The notes under the pieces: model-generated
Told to the model about the DNA's origin: nothing
Seen by the model: only the letters and a program-made list of their open reading frames with translations
Database searches by the model: none
Translations under genes and position numbers: made by a program
Shown: positions 15,687 to 25,769 of the stretch, piece by piece
Numbering within the stretch: position 1 is the first letter of the stretch
How the letters are laid out: each line of letters opens with the position of its first letter
From: Metarhizobium sp017305935
GTDB taxonomy: Bacteria; Pseudomonadota; Alphaproteobacteria; Rhizobiales; Rhizobiaceae
Length of the DNA stretch: 64,000 nucleotides
NCBI RefSeq assembly: GCF_029601685.1
Contig: NZ_JARRIR010000009.1
Span: 1 to 64,000 of the forward strand
Reading direction: 5' to 3'

Positions 15687-16970
15687 ATGGACATGACACG
15701 CAATATTCTTCCCGTTCTGGCGCTTCTGGTCGGCACGCTGTTCCTCTTTCTGGGAAACGGCCTGCAAGGTCTGCTCCTGCCCATGCGCGGCACCAACGAG
15801 GGCTATACGACCACCGTTCTCGGTCTGCTCGGCACCTCCTGGGCGGCGGGCTTCGTGCTCGGCTGCCTGCTGGCGCCGCAGGTGGTGCGCCGCGTCGGCC
15901 ATGTGCGCGCCTTCAGCGGCTTCATTTCGGTCCTGGCGATCAACGCGCTGGTGACGGGCATCCTCGTGGACGATATCTGGTGGGTCGCCTTGCGCGCCAT
16001 CACCGGTTTCGCCACCGCCGGCACCTCGATGATCATCGAAAGCTGGCTGAACGAGCGCGCCACCAACAAGTCGCGCGGCATGATCTTCTCGCTCTATATC
16101 GGCATTACCCTGATCGGTTCGGTGGGCGGCCAGCTCGTCGTGCCCTTCGCCGATGTCATGACGCCGATCCTGTTCATGGTCTGCGGCATCTTCTATTGCG
16201 TTGCCATGCTGCCGACGACGCTTTCGACCGCCGCCTCGCCGCAGCCGCTCAACACGGTCAAGCTCGACCTGCCGGCGCTGTTTCGCAATTCGCCCGTTTC
16301 CTTCATGGGCATTCTGCTGGTCGGCATCGCCAACGGCGCCTTCGGCACGCTCGGCCCCGTCTTCGGCGCCGCAGCCGGTTTCGAGCAGGGCACTATCGCC
16401 GTCATGATGAGCGTCGCCATCATGTCCGGGGCGCTGATGCAGCTTCCGGCGGGGCGGATGTCCGACCGAATGGACCGGCGCTACGTGCTGGCCGGCCTCT
16501 CCTGCGTCGCGGCCCTTTCCGGCCTGCTGTTCTTCGTGCTGACGCCCTTCGATGTCGTGTGGCTGCTGGTGCTGGTCGGCATCTACGGCGCAGCCGCCAA
16601 TGCGCTGTATCCGATCGCCGTCGCCCATGCCAACGATTTCGCCTCGCCGGAGGATTTCGTCAAGGTTTCCGGCGGTCTGCTGTTGCTCTACGGCGTCGGC
16701 ACCATCATCGGCCCGACGCTGGGCGGCCCGATCATGTCGGCCTTCGGTCCCTATGCCCTGTTCGGCGTAACGGCCATGGCCCATATCCTGATCACCGCCT
16801 ATGCCATCATCCGCAGCCGACTGCGCGCCCCCGTGCCCGCCAGCGACCGCGACGCCTTCACCACGACAGGCCCGATGGCGACGCCTGAAAGCCTGTCGCT
16901 CAGTCCGCGCGCAGCGCCGCTGCCCGAAGGTGATTCCTCCGAAGAACAATATCCGAGGGCTGCGATATGA
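15687..16970 (+). CDS. MFS transporter (YcaD-like)
   Basis: A 427-residue 12-helix major facilitator; the start MDMTRNILPVLALLVGTLFL begins at the first helix. The helix 2-3 loop carries GCLLAPQVVRRVGHVRAF, the A-type MFS signature region, and the second half repeats it as GRMSDRMDRRYVLAG. GTSMIIESWLNERATNKSRG after helix 5 is typical of the YcaD/sugar-like MFS branch common in Rhizobiales. The C-terminal 50 residues are hydrophilic. The substrate is unknown. The stop overlaps the next start (ATGA), so it is cotranslated with the DUF1192 gene. Confidence 0.88.
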   Translation: MDMTRNILPVLALLVGTLFLFLGNGLQGLLLPMRGTNEGYTTTVLGLLGTSWAAGFVLGCLLAPQVVRRVGHVRAFSGFISVLAINALVTGILVDDIWWVALRAITGFATAGTSMIIESWLNERATNKSRGMIFSLYIGITLIGSVGGQLVVPFADVMTPILFMVCGIFYCVAMLPTTLSTAASPQPLNTVKLDLPALFRNSPVSFMGILLVGIANGAFGTLGPVFGAAAGFEQGTIAVMMSVAIMSGALMQLPAGRMSDRMDRRYVLAGLSCVAALSGLLFFVLTPFDVVWLLVLVGIYGAAANALYPIAVAHANDFASPEDFVKVSGGLLLLYGVGTIIGPTLGGPIMSAFGPYALFGVTAMAHILITAYAIIRSRLRAPVPASDRDAFTTTGPMATPESLSLSPRAAPLPEGDSSEEQYPRAAI

Positions 16971-17158
16971 ACGGAATCGACGACGATAACCCGAAAAAGC
17001 GGACGAGCCACGAAATCGGCTGCGACATTTCGCTGCTGGCGGCTGACGAGCTGACGGCGCGAATCGCCCTGTTGGAGGCGGAAATCGAGCGCCTGAAGGC
17101 CGAACGCGCCGCAAAGGCCGCCGGTCGCCTCGCCGCGGAGAGCCTGTTCAAAAAATGA
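16967..17158 (+). CDS. DUF1192 domain small protein
   Basis: A 63-residue protein with PKKRTSHEIGCDISLLAADEL followed by a coiled coil (about residues 28-58, LTARIALLEAEIERLKAER). This is the DUF1192 pattern: SLLSADEL followed by a leucine-heptad helix. It overlaps the MFS stop by 4 bp. The function is unknown. Confidence 0.83.
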   Translation: MNGIDDDNPKKRTSHEIGCDISLLAADELTARIALLEAEIERLKAERAAKAAGRLAAESLFKK

Positions 17159-17228
17159 TTGGCGAAAAGATTTCGAAAAACTTAATAAACAAAGAATAAC
17201 TGCCATTTGTACTATTCGGCGACACGCG

Positions 17229-17243
17229 TTAACCGAATATTAA
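17229..17243. promoter_or_regulatory. CtrA box (perfect TTAA-N7-TTAA)
   Basis: TTAA-CCGAATA-TTAA exactly matches the full CtrA recognition sequence. It lies just upstream of the candidate small RNA at 17262-17365 and 293 bp before the rcdA start. It is the first of two such boxes in one intergenic region. Confidence 0.7.
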
Positions 17244-17261
17244 GCGTCTTCATCGTTAAAT

Positions 17262-17365
17262 GAGCCTGCCCGGCTCGTACGGGCTCAGACAGTTTCACCG
17301 CTTGGCGAATTGGTCTGATTTCTCCCTGTTTTACCTTGAGAGCCGCCCCGCGCGGCTCTTTTTTT
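17262..17365 (+). ncRNA. Candidate small RNA between a CtrA box and an intrinsic terminator
   Basis: No ORF explains the strong terminator at 17338-17365; the nearest upstream gene ends at 17158. The intervening stretch begins just downstream of a perfect CtrA box. It contains an inner hairpin CCCG-GCTCGTA-CGGG at 17269-17284 with flanking GAG/CTC pairs, an unstructured middle of about 50 nt, and the terminator hairpin: a typical trans-acting sRNA layout of about 100 nt. The 5' end is a guess from CtrA-box spacing. It could instead be the long 3' UTR of the DUF1192 transcript. Confidence 0.4.
17338..17365 (+). terminator. Intrinsic terminator upstream of rcdA
   Basis: AGAGCCGC-CCCGC-GCGGCTCT followed by seven T. 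It lies about 180 nt after the DUF1192 stop. Confidence 0.85.
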
Positions 17366-17397
17366 CGCTGTGCGCAACCCTGCCAAAGTTGTGGGTA

Positions 17398-17412
17398 TTA
17401 ACCTTCCGTTAA
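17398..17412. promoter_or_regulatory. CtrA box upstream of rcdA (perfect TTAA-N7-TTAA)
   Basis: TTAA-CCTTCCG-TTAA lies 124 bp before the rcdA ATG and after the terminator, so it belongs to the rcdA promoter. CtrA control of rcdA fits the known role of RcdA in CtrA proteolysis. Confidence 0.75.
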
Positions 17413-17535
17413 GAAACAACTTGCGCATTTTCTTTAAAGATACCATTTTAAGAGCAGAAGAGCGCAAGCGGCGAAACTTAAATGCCGCTTACGGCATTAG
17501 TTGACCGACGTGATGCGTTGAACAGGGAACACGAT

Positions 17536-18051
17536 ATGTCAGAGCTTGGATTGAACACGATTAGTTTTGCTGGCCGTGTTGCATCGTCGGCGCAGTTCAA
17601 GGCACTGTATGCCGAGGGCATGGCGCTGGTGGAAGAGACCGCAAGCTATCTCGACGGCCAGGGCCGTGCCGCCTCCAAGGTGCTGCCGCGCATGGCCTCG
17701 GTGCTCTACGCGGCCGAATCCATGCGCCTGACCACCCGCCTGATGCAGATGGCCTCCTGGCTGCTGCTGCAACGCGCCGTCAACAATGGCGAAATGACCC
17801 GCGAACAGGTTATCTCCGAAAAGAGCAAGGTGCGCCTCGACAGCTTCAACGTCGATCGCAACGCGCCGGGCTGGAACGACCTGCCGGAATCCTTCCGCGA
17901 TCTCGTCGAACGCTCGTTGCGGCTGCAGAACCGCGTCGCCCTGCTCGACCGTGAAATCTATCGCCCCTCCGAGGACAATATCGACCACGACAACCAGAAC
18001 AGTGTCCAGGCGCAGCTCAACCTGCTGCAGACCGCCTTCGGCAATAACTGA
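17536..18051 (+). CDS. rcdA: Regulator of CtrA degradation RcdA (DUF1465 family)
   Basis: A 171-residue helical protein of the DUF1465 family, the family of Caulobacter RcdA, an adaptor that delivers CtrA to ClpXP. It starts MSELGLNTISFAGRVASSAQ with AGGGAA upstream. Helical core: YAEGMALVEETASYLDGQGR, a long middle segment with MRLTTRLMQMASWLLLQRAV, and DLVERSLRLQNRVALLDREI, followed by a polar tail as in RcdA. A perfect CtrA box in its promoter implies feedback between CtrA and its own degradation factor. The function is assigned from the family; no partner genes (cpdR, popA) are in the window. Confidence 0.85.
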   Translation: MSELGLNTISFAGRVASSAQFKALYAEGMALVEETASYLDGQGRAASKVLPRMASVLYAAESMRLTTRLMQMASWLLLQRAVNNGEMTREQVISEKSKVRLDSFNVDRNAPGWNDLPESFRDLVERSLRLQNRVALLDREIYRPSEDNIDHDNQNSVQAQLNLLQTAFGNN

Positions 18052-18079
18052 CGCTCTTCTGTTCGCATCACGTTCTCGA

Positions 18080-18108
18080 CGCCTCGGTCTTGCCGGGGCG
18101 TTTTCTTT
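18080..18108 (+). terminator. Terminator after rcdA
   Basis: CGCCTCGG-TCTTG-CCGGGGCG (one G-U pair) followed by TTTTCTTTT. Confidence 0.8.
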
Positions 18109-18141
18109 TGCGGCTCTTCTTATTGCCTTGTCGCAAGACGC

Positions 18142-18167
18142 AAAAAAGCCCGGACGAGCCGGGCTTT
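18142..18167 (-). terminator. Terminator after rpmE
   Basis: On the minus strand AAAGCCCGG-CTCGT-CCGGGCTTT runs into a T-run, about 50 nt after the rpmE stop. It is convergent with the rcdA terminator. Confidence 0.85.
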
Positions 18168-18218
18168 CCTGAATATCAATCGGCATCCGCGCAAAAAAGA
18201 GGCGCGGGCCAAGCGAAA

Positions 18219-18440
18219 TTAGAGGCCGAGGCCGCCGAAACGCTTGTTGAACTTGGAAACGCGGCCGCCGCGGTCCATGAGCTGCTGGTTGCCGCCGGTC
18301 CAGGCCGGATGCGACTTGGAGTCGATTTCGAGGTTCATGACGGCGCCTTCCGTGCCCCAGGTGGAGCGGGTTTCATATTCGGTGCCGTCGGTCATGACTA
18401 CCTTGATCATGTGGTAGTCGGGATGGATATTGGCCTTCAT
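18219..18440 (-). CDS. rpmE: 50S ribosomal protein L31 (zinc-free type)
   Basis: A 73-residue L31, starting MKANIHPDYHMIKVVMTDGT with an AGGAAG ribosome site. It has the conserved HPAWTGGNQQLMDRGGRVSKF ending region. It contains no cysteine at all, so it is the C-minus form that does not bind zinc. It has its own terminator and is divergent from the ABC exporter. Confidence 0.95.
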   Translation of the reverse strand: MKANIHPDYHMIKVVMTDGTEYETRSTWGTEGAVMNLEIDSKSHPAWTGGNQQLMDRGGRVSKFNKRFGGLGL

Positions 18441-18628
18441 AACAATCTTCCTGAGATGGCAGGGTCCATTTGTCGCAATCCATTGCGGCAACCGAACCGA
18501 TTGAATAAACAAAGCCGCAGACAGAAGGGCCACGGCTTCCCAATTCGATGCCGTGCCTATACATGAAGGCCGCAAGGATAACAAGGGCCCACGGCGCCAA
18601 AGCAATGGCGCGCGGGAAGATTGGAGGC

Positions 18629-20413
<1,785 letters not shown>

Positions 20414-20445
20414 GGGAGCCGGAGGCTTCTCGCCTCCCGTCTGCC

Positions 20446-21477
20446 TCACCGCTCCGTCAGCTTCAACTCGATCCGTCGATTGGTCGCCCGCGCCTCGGGA
20501 CTATCCCCTTCGGCGATCGGCTGGAACTCGCCGAAACCGGCGGCGACCAGCCGGTTGGCGGGCACGCCCTTCGAAATCAGGAATTTGACCACCGACGTGG
20601 CGCGCGCCGAAGACAGTTCCCAGTTGTCGGCGTAGCGGCCGGAGCCGGAGAGCGGCACGTTGTCTGTATGGCCGTCGACGCGCAGCACCCAGTTGATTTC
20701 CGGCGGAATTTCCTTGGCGAGGTCGAGCAGCGCGCTGGCGAGTTTCGCCATCTCCGCTTGCCCCGCCTCGTTCAGTTCGTTGCCGCCTGAGGGGAACAGC
20801 ACCTCCGACTGAAAGACGAAGCGGTCGCCGACAATGCGGATGTTTTCGCGATCGGAGAGGATTTCGCGCAGGCGGCCGAAGAAATCGGAACGATAGCGGT
20901 TGAGTTCCTGCACGCGCTGGGCCAGCGCCACGTTGAGGCGGCGGCCGAGATCGGCGATCTTGGCCTGCGACGTTTGATCCTTGGCTTCCGAGGCCTGCAG
21001 GGCCTGCTCGATGGCGGCGATCTGGCTGCGCAGCGCCGCGATCTGCTGGTTGAGAAGGTCGACCTGGCTCAATGCCCGGCCGCTGATCTGCTTTTCGGCA
21101 TCGAGCTGGCCGGTGAGATCGCCGATGCGCTGATTGGCCGCATCGGCATTGCCGGTGCCGGAATCGAGAAGCTGCTGCAGGCGCGAGCGCTCGCTTTCGG
21201 AGGTGGCGAGTGTCGATTGCAGGTTGGCGATCGTGTCTTCCAAATCCTGCTTGCCGCCCTTTTCCAGCGCCAGCAACTGGGTCAACTCGTTGATCTGGCT
21301 GTTGAGACGGTTCAAGACTTCGTCCTTGCCGCTGATCTCGCGGCTGAGGATGAACTGCGCCAGCACGAAGACCGTCAGCAGGAACATGATGGCGAGCAGC
21401 AGCGTCGACAGCGCATCGACGAAGCCCGGCCAGTAATCGACGCGGCGGTCGCGGCGGCTGTTCTTGGCGAGCGCCAT
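20446..21477 (-). CDS. MotB/OmpA-like peptidoglycan-binding membrane protein
   Basis: A 343-residue protein: one N-terminal membrane helix (about residues 16-45, WPGFVDALSTLLLAIMFLL) carrying Asp21 where MotB-type proteins have their proton-carrying Asp. A long coiled coil (about 50-185) follows, then an OmpA-C peptidoglycan-binding domain (about 215-343) with VDGHTDNVPLSG, ELSSARATSVVKFL and ATNRRIELKLTER. The coiled coil is much longer than in flagellar MotB. It is encoded 3 nt after the MotA-like partner. The pair forms a proton-driven stator-like complex, but it is not next to flagellar genes; a ZorAB-like or envelope role is as likely as motility. Confidence 0.85.
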   Translation of the reverse strand: MALAKNSRRDRRVDYWPGFVDALSTLLLAIMFLLTVFVLAQFILSREISGKDEVLNRLNSQINELTQLLALEKGGKQDLEDTIANLQSTLATSESERSRLQQLLDSGTGNADAANQRIGDLTGQLDAEKQISGRALSQVDLLNQQIAALRSQIAAIEQALQASEAKDQTSQAKIADLGRRLNVALAQRVQELNRYRSDFFGRLREILSDRENIRIVGDRFVFQSEVLFPSGGNELNEAGQAEMAKLASALLDLAKEIPPEINWVLRVDGHTDNVPLSGSGRYADNWELSSARATSVVKFLISKGVPANRLVAAGFGEFQPIAEGDSPEARATNRRIELKLTER

Positions 21478-21480
21478 GGC

Positions 21481-22542
21481 TTATTTGCTCCCCGGTCCGT
21501 GCGAACGGTCGGAAAGTCGGTCAGACAGGCGGTCCAGCGTCTTGCGCATCGCTTTCGCCTCCTCCTGCTGCGCCTCGATCCAGTCGCGCAGCATCTGCTG
21601 CTCATTGCGCATGTTGCGCACCAGCCCCTGAATGCCTTCGGCAAGGCTGGCCATGGCCTGAACGGTGCGCTGGCCGCCGCTGCCCTCTTCCGCCAGCCGG
21701 GCGAGCTGCTGCGTCAGCACCCGCAATTCCTCGGAGGAGGCGTTGGACGACAGCGATTCGGTCAGTGGCACGATGTCGGAGGTCACGTCGGTGACCGAGG
21801 ACAGCCAGTTTTCCAATTCCATGTAGAAGCGGTTCTGGGCACGGCCTGCCTGCAGGTCGAGGAAGCCGAGGATCAGCGAGCCGGACAGGCCGAGCAGCGA
21901 CGAGGAAAACGCCGTGCCCATGCCGGCGAGCGGCGCTGACAGACCATCCTTCAGTGTCTGCAGGATATTGGCCGATCCGCCTGATGTGCCCGGATCGAGC
22001 GACTGGATGACGCTGTTGATCGAGCCGATGGTGCCGAGCAGACCCCAGAAGGTGCCGAGCAGGCCGAGAAAGACCAGAAGGCCGATCAGATAGCGCGACG
22101 TATCGCGACTTTCGTCGAGGCGGGTGGCGATGGAATCGAGGATGGAGCGCAGCGCCGTCGCCGACAGCGCCAGCGATTGGCGGTTGCCGATCAGCGAACG
22201 CATCGGCGCCAGCAGCCGCGGATCGCGGCCGACGCGGTTGGCGCTGCCGGCCGCGCGGAAGGAATTGAACCAGCGCACTTCCGGCCTGAGCGCCAGCACA
22301 TGATTGAACACCAGGATGACCCCGACCAGCAGCACGCCGAGGATGAGGCTGTTGAGCCCCGGATTGGTGACGAAGGCTGCATGGGCCTGCCGGTAGAGGA
22401 TCGCCGCGATGAAGCCGACGATGATCAGGAAAATCACCATCGTCCAGAAGAAATGCATCGGGCTCGACAGCTTGCCGCCATAGGCGTAATCGCGCGTCTC
22501 GCCCTCGATCTCCCCCATCTCGCCCAGATTCAATTGTGCCAT
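21481..22542 (-). CDS. MotA/TolQ/ExbB-like proton channel protein
   Basis: A 353-residue membrane protein starting MAQLNLGEMGEIEGETRDYA; the upstream extension is rejected. Two helices near residues 30-80 (FFWTMVIFLIIVGFIAAILY and SLILGVLLVGVILVFNHVLA) and two around 150-245 (LIGLLVFLGLLGTFWGLLGT and APLAGMGTAFSSSLLGLSGS) match the MotA/ExbB channel core, in which the GTFWGLLGT helix is the signature. The C-terminal 110 residues form a cytoplasmic coiled coil, unlike TolQ. It is cotranscribed with the MotB/OmpA-like gene. The common annotation as flagellar MotA is not supported by context. Confidence 0.85.
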   Translation of the reverse strand: MAQLNLGEMGEIEGETRDYAYGGKLSSPMHFFWTMVIFLIIVGFIAAILYRQAHAAFVTNPGLNSLILGVLLVGVILVFNHVLALRPEVRWFNSFRAAGSANRVGRDPRLLAPMRSLIGNRQSLALSATALRSILDSIATRLDESRDTSRYLIGLLVFLGLLGTFWGLLGTIGSINSVIQSLDPGTSGGSANILQTLKDGLSAPLAGMGTAFSSSLLGLSGSLILGFLDLQAGRAQNRFYMELENWLSSVTDVTSDIVPLTESLSSNASSEELRVLTQQLARLAEEGSGGQRTVQAMASLAEGIQGLVRNMRNEQQMLRDWIEAQQEEAKAMRKTLDRLSDRLSDRSHGPGSK

Positions 22543-22665
22543 CCCGTTCCACTGCCTCCGGAAACTTTGTCCGGACAGTAGAGGAGAATTCCAGCAAAAT
22601 GAAGGGTTAAGCGCCGCAAATCCGCGCACGCGCAAGCGCGCGGAAAAGCCCGGCCAGGCCGCGCC

Positions 22666-23466
22666 TTACTTTCCGGGCACCGGCCGCTTGACGACGTCCA
22701 TCAGCGCCTTGTGGATATGTTCGTTGCCGGCGAGGATGGCGCCGGTCTCGAGCGAGGTGTTGCCGCCGTCGCGGTCGGTGGCGAAGCCGCCAGCCTCACG
22801 AATCATCAGCATGCCGGCGGCGATGTCCCAGGCGCTGAGATCGTTTTCCCAGAAACCGTCGAAGCGTCCGCTGGCGACATAGGCGAGATCGAGCGCGGCG
22901 CTGCCGAGGCTGCGCACACCCGCGACTTCGCCCATGACATGGCGCAGCTCGATGAGGAAATTGCCGTGGTTGCGGCGGCCGAGATGCGGGATGCCGCAGC
23001 CGACGACGCAATCCGACAGCGTACGCCGCGAGGCGACACGCAGGCGGCGATCGTTGAGGAAGGCGCCGCCGCCCTTCTCGGTGGTGTAGAGCTCGTCTAT
23101 CGCCGGATTGAAGATGACGCCGGCGACGATTTCGCCGTTACGCTCCAGGCCGATGGAAACCGCAAACTGCGGAATGCCGTGCAGGAAATTGGTGGTGCCG
23201 TCGAGCGGATCGACAATCCAGCGATGCGACCCGTCGGAGCCCTTGATCTCCTCGCTTTCCTCACCGAGGAAACCGTAGGTCGGGCGCGCCTTCATCAGCT
23301 CCTCGCGCACGATCTTCTCGGCCTTGCGATCCGCCTGGCTGACGAAATCGGCCGGGCCCTTGACCGAGACCTGCAGGTTCTGCACCTCGCCGAAATCGCG
23401 TGTCAGCGACTTTCCGGCCTTGAGGGCGGCCTGGACCATGACATTGAGAAGAGCGGAACGTGCCAT
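22666..23466 (-). CDS. suhB: Inositol monophosphatase family protein (SuhB-like)
   Basis: A 266-residue Mg-dependent phosphatase. Metal-site motifs in order: GEESEE (about 69-74), WIVDPLDGTTNFLHG (about 84-98), and WDIAAGMLMIREAGG (about 213-227). The length is typical. SuhB-type proteins hydrolyse inositol phosphates, and in enterobacteria SuhB also takes part in rRNA antitermination; which applies here is not visible. It lies 127 bp downstream of the YkgJ gene with no clear terminator between, so it might be read through. Confidence 0.88.
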   Translation of the reverse strand: MARSALLNVMVQAALKAGKSLTRDFGEVQNLQVSVKGPADFVSQADRKAEKIVREELMKARPTYGFLGEESEEIKGSDGSHRWIVDPLDGTTNFLHGIPQFAVSIGLERNGEIVAGVIFNPAIDELYTTEKGGGAFLNDRRLRVASRRTLSDCVVGCGIPHLGRRNHGNFLIELRHVMGEVAGVRSLGSAALDLAYVASGRFDGFWENDLSAWDIAAGMLMIREAGGFATDRDGGNTSLETGAILAGNEHIHKALMDVVKRPVPGK

Positions 23467-23593
23467 GCGGAAACTTCCTTGCGTAATGGGCAGATCGCCG
23501 CGGCACCAGCGGCCGGGCGAAGGGATCGATCATCGTTTGACTTGAATGGCGGCCTCAAGACCACAAAATCCGCCGGAATTCAAGGGCGGAAGC

Positions 23594-23902
23594 TCACATG
23601 AGCCCGATACCGTGCTCCTCGCGGGCCATCAGGCATTCGGGATCGCCGGGCATGCAGGCGCGACAGACCTCCGGGCGGATGTCGTAGATCGTGCAGGCAA
23701 CATGCTTGCCGATCTCGCCCGACAGCGCCATGCAGCGCTGCCCGTCGCAGCGCATGCCGCTGAGATCGGCCGCCACCAGCGCCTCTGGGATCTTGTCGAG
23801 TTGCTCGTCTTCCTCGATCGAAAAACGTGGCCAGTCGGCCGAGTAGGAACAGCAGGCGCCGCAGGACTGGCAGTCGAAGGCCGCCTCCATGGCAGGTGTC
23901 AT
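23594..23902 (-). CDS. YkgJ family cysteine-cluster protein
   Basis: A 102-residue protein with metal-binding cysteine clusters: FDCQSCGACCSYS at the N-terminus, then GMRCDGQRCMAL, VACTIYDIRPEVCRACMPGD and PECLM. This is the YkgJ/UPF0153 pattern, thought to coordinate zinc or an Fe-S cluster. The stop of the Sel1 gene is only 4 nt upstream, so the three genes thiE, Sel1 and YkgJ appear to form an operon. The biochemical role is unknown. Confidence 0.9.
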   Translation of the reverse strand: MTPAMEAAFDCQSCGACCSYSADWPRFSIEEDEQLDKIPEALVAADLSGMRCDGQRCMALSGEIGKHVACTIYDIRPEVCRACMPGDPECLMAREEHGIGLM

Positions 23903-23906
23903 CGCC

Positions 23907-24992
23907 TCAACTCCGCCTGAACTTGTTGGCGGCCTCGATCGCCTTCTTCTGCTGCTCCTCGCTCATGCCGAGATAAAAATCCTCAAGCTTGGGATCGGAA
24001 AGCCCGGCGCGGCGCGACAGCACATACCATTTCGCCGCCTCGATCGGATCCGGCTTGGTGCCGATGGCGTTGATATAGAGATGGGCGAGCTTGTTCTGGG
24101 CGACGACATTGCCGCGCTTGGCCGCCACTTGCAGCCAGTTGAAGCCGTCATTGTAGTCGCGGTCGCCGCCGATGCCGTTGACCAGCCAGATGCCCATGTC
24201 GAGCTGGGCGGTGTCGAAACCGGCGCGGGCGGCGCGTATCAACCATTCACGCGCCTGTTTGCGCTTATCCTCGCTGACATCGGGTAGCGTCATGTAAAGC
24301 TGCGACACGGCATATTGCGCATCCGCGATCCCCTGCGCAGCCGCCTTCTCATAATAGGGCAGCGCCAGCTTCAAACCCTTCTCGCCGGGATTGTCGGCGA
24401 CCAGCACCTGGGCATGGTTGAACTGGGCGGACGGATTGCCGGCATCCGCCGCCTTCTTCATCAGCTCGTCCGCTTTCTTGCGGTCGCGCGGCGCGTCGCG
24501 ACCCTCCATCAGGATCAGCGCGTAGCGGAACATGGCGGCGGCATCGCCATTCTGCGCCGCCTGGCCATACCAGAACGCCGCCGCCTTGGTGTCCTTCTTG
24601 ACGCCGAGGCCCTGCGACAGGATTTCGCCGAGCAGCGTCTGTGCCGCGGGATCGCCGAGTTGGGCGCGCGGCAATGCCTTGTCCATGGCGGTCATGTAAT
24701 AGCCGCGCTGGAAGGCGCCATAGGCCTCGTCGACCTTGCCCTTGAAATTCTTCTCCTCCGGCAGCGGCGGCAATTCGGCGCCCATGCGCTCGTAGATCGC
24801 CAGCCCGCCGGGATTGCTCTCGTCCTTGCCCGTCTCGCCATTGGCGGGGGGCACGACGCGACCCTTCTTGAGGGTCTGCGCCTCCCCCTCGACCGGCCGC
24901 GTCACCACGGTCTCGGGCGACTGCGCATAAGCGATAGGCGCGCCGGAAACGACGCAGGCGACGGACAGGAAAAAGCGGGGCAAACGGTGCAT
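23907..24992 (-). CDS. Secreted Sel1-like repeat protein
   Basis: A 361-residue protein with a Sec signal peptide (MHRLPRFFLSVACVVSGAPI, cleavage after AYA) and about six Sel1/TPR-like helical repeats at residues of about 90-345, e.g. AQTLLGEILSQGLGVKKDTK and AMFRYALILMEGRDAPRDRK. Sel1 repeats are protein-interaction scaffolds, here periplasmic. The ATG at 24992 is chosen over an in-frame TTG at 25004 because it begins the signal peptide directly. It starts 8 nt after the thiE stop and is followed closely by the YkgJ gene. Confidence 0.87.
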   Translation of the reverse strand: MHRLPRFFLSVACVVSGAPIAYAQSPETVVTRPVEGEAQTLKKGRVVPPANGETGKDESNPGGLAIYERMGAELPPLPEEKNFKGKVDEAYGAFQRGYYMTAMDKALPRAQLGDPAAQTLLGEILSQGLGVKKDTKAAAFWYGQAAQNGDAAAMFRYALILMEGRDAPRDRKKADELMKKAADAGNPSAQFNHAQVLVADNPGEKGLKLALPYYEKAAAQGIADAQYAVSQLYMTLPDVSEDKRKQAREWLIRAARAGFDTAQLDMGIWLVNGIGGDRDYNDGFNWLQVAAKRGNVVAQNKLAHLYINAIGTKPDPIEAAKWYVLSRRAGLSDPKLEDFYLGMSEEQQKKAIEAANKFRRS

Positions 24993-25000
24993 GGAGAGCT

Positions 25001-25654
25001 TCAATCGCCAAACCGTGGCGCTTTTTCGTCAAGCAGCGCATTCACTTCCGCGACGATGCGCGCCGCCGAAGCCGGCTCGTCGAAGATGGCGGCCCGTAGC
25101 GCCACGAATTCCGCGCCGGTCTCGGCCACGGCCAGCGCCGAAGCAGGATCGGTGCCGCCCATGACGATGCACGGAATCTCGATCATCGAGGCCCACCATT
25201 CGGCGAGGTCGAGATTCTTCGGATGCGCCTCCGGCTTGATGTCGCCGTCGAACTTGCCGAAAAAGATGTAATCCGGGCGGACCTCGCCGACTTCGAGCGC
25301 ATTGTGGCGATCCGCCGCCCTTCCGCCGCCGACGATCAGCTTTGGCGCATGCTTGTCGATGGCCTCGGCCAGCTCCTCCGGCGTGCCGGTGACATGCAGG
25401 CCGTCGGCCTTGGCGCGGCCGGCGACGCGGCTGTCGCCGGCGATCAGGGCTGCGGCACCCGCTTCCTGGACGACCGGCACGACCAGCTCGGCGTGCTTCT
25501 GGAAGGTGGCGTCGTCGAGCCCGTATTGCGGCACGATGACGGACGCCACGTCGCCGCCGCGCAGGGCATCCGCAACGACCTGCCGCTTCTCGGCGGGATC
25601 GGCGATGTCGGGGACGATCAGAACCAGGCGGCAACGGTCTTCGGGTGCGGTCAT
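25001..25654 (-). CDS. thiE: Thiamine phosphate synthase family protein (ThiE-like)
   Basis: A 217-residue TIM-barrel protein similar to ThiE, which joins the pyrimidine and thiazole precursors of thiamine. Visible: LVLIVPDIADPAEKRQV at the N-terminus, ADGLHVTG near residue 85, DYIFFGKFDGD near 128, and the phosphate-binding IPCIVMGGTDPASA near 160. It is diverged relative to canonical ThiE (the barrel GPV-type motif is altered), so it may be a second, specialised paralogue. It heads an operon with the Sel1 and YkgJ genes and has no other thi gene nearby. Confidence 0.75.
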   Translation of the reverse strand: MTAPEDRCRLVLIVPDIADPAEKRQVVADALRGGDVASVIVPQYGLDDATFQKHAELVVPVVQEAGAAALIAGDSRVAGRAKADGLHVTGTPEELAEAIDKHAPKLIVGGGRAADRHNALEVGEVRPDYIFFGKFDGDIKPEAHPKNLDLAEWWASMIEIPCIVMGGTDPASALAVAETGAEFVALRAAIFDEPASAARIVAEVNALLDEKAPRFGD

Positions 25655-25769
25655 TGTCTTAAATCCATGTTTTTGGCGCGCGGCGCACCTAAGGCGCGGG
25701 CCGCATCAGCATCTCGTCTTCTCCGATAGACCGGAGCGGCGACGCAATCAACAGGCAGCAGACTACGCC

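Noticed and set aside
20446..22542. Flagellar stator genes motA and motB
   Set aside because: Domain layout and context do not support a flagellar assignment, so no mot gene symbols are used.
20446..22542. Zorya anti-phage defence system
   Set aside because: Only the ZorAB-like pair is present. No ZorC, ZorD or ZorE-type gene is adjacent.
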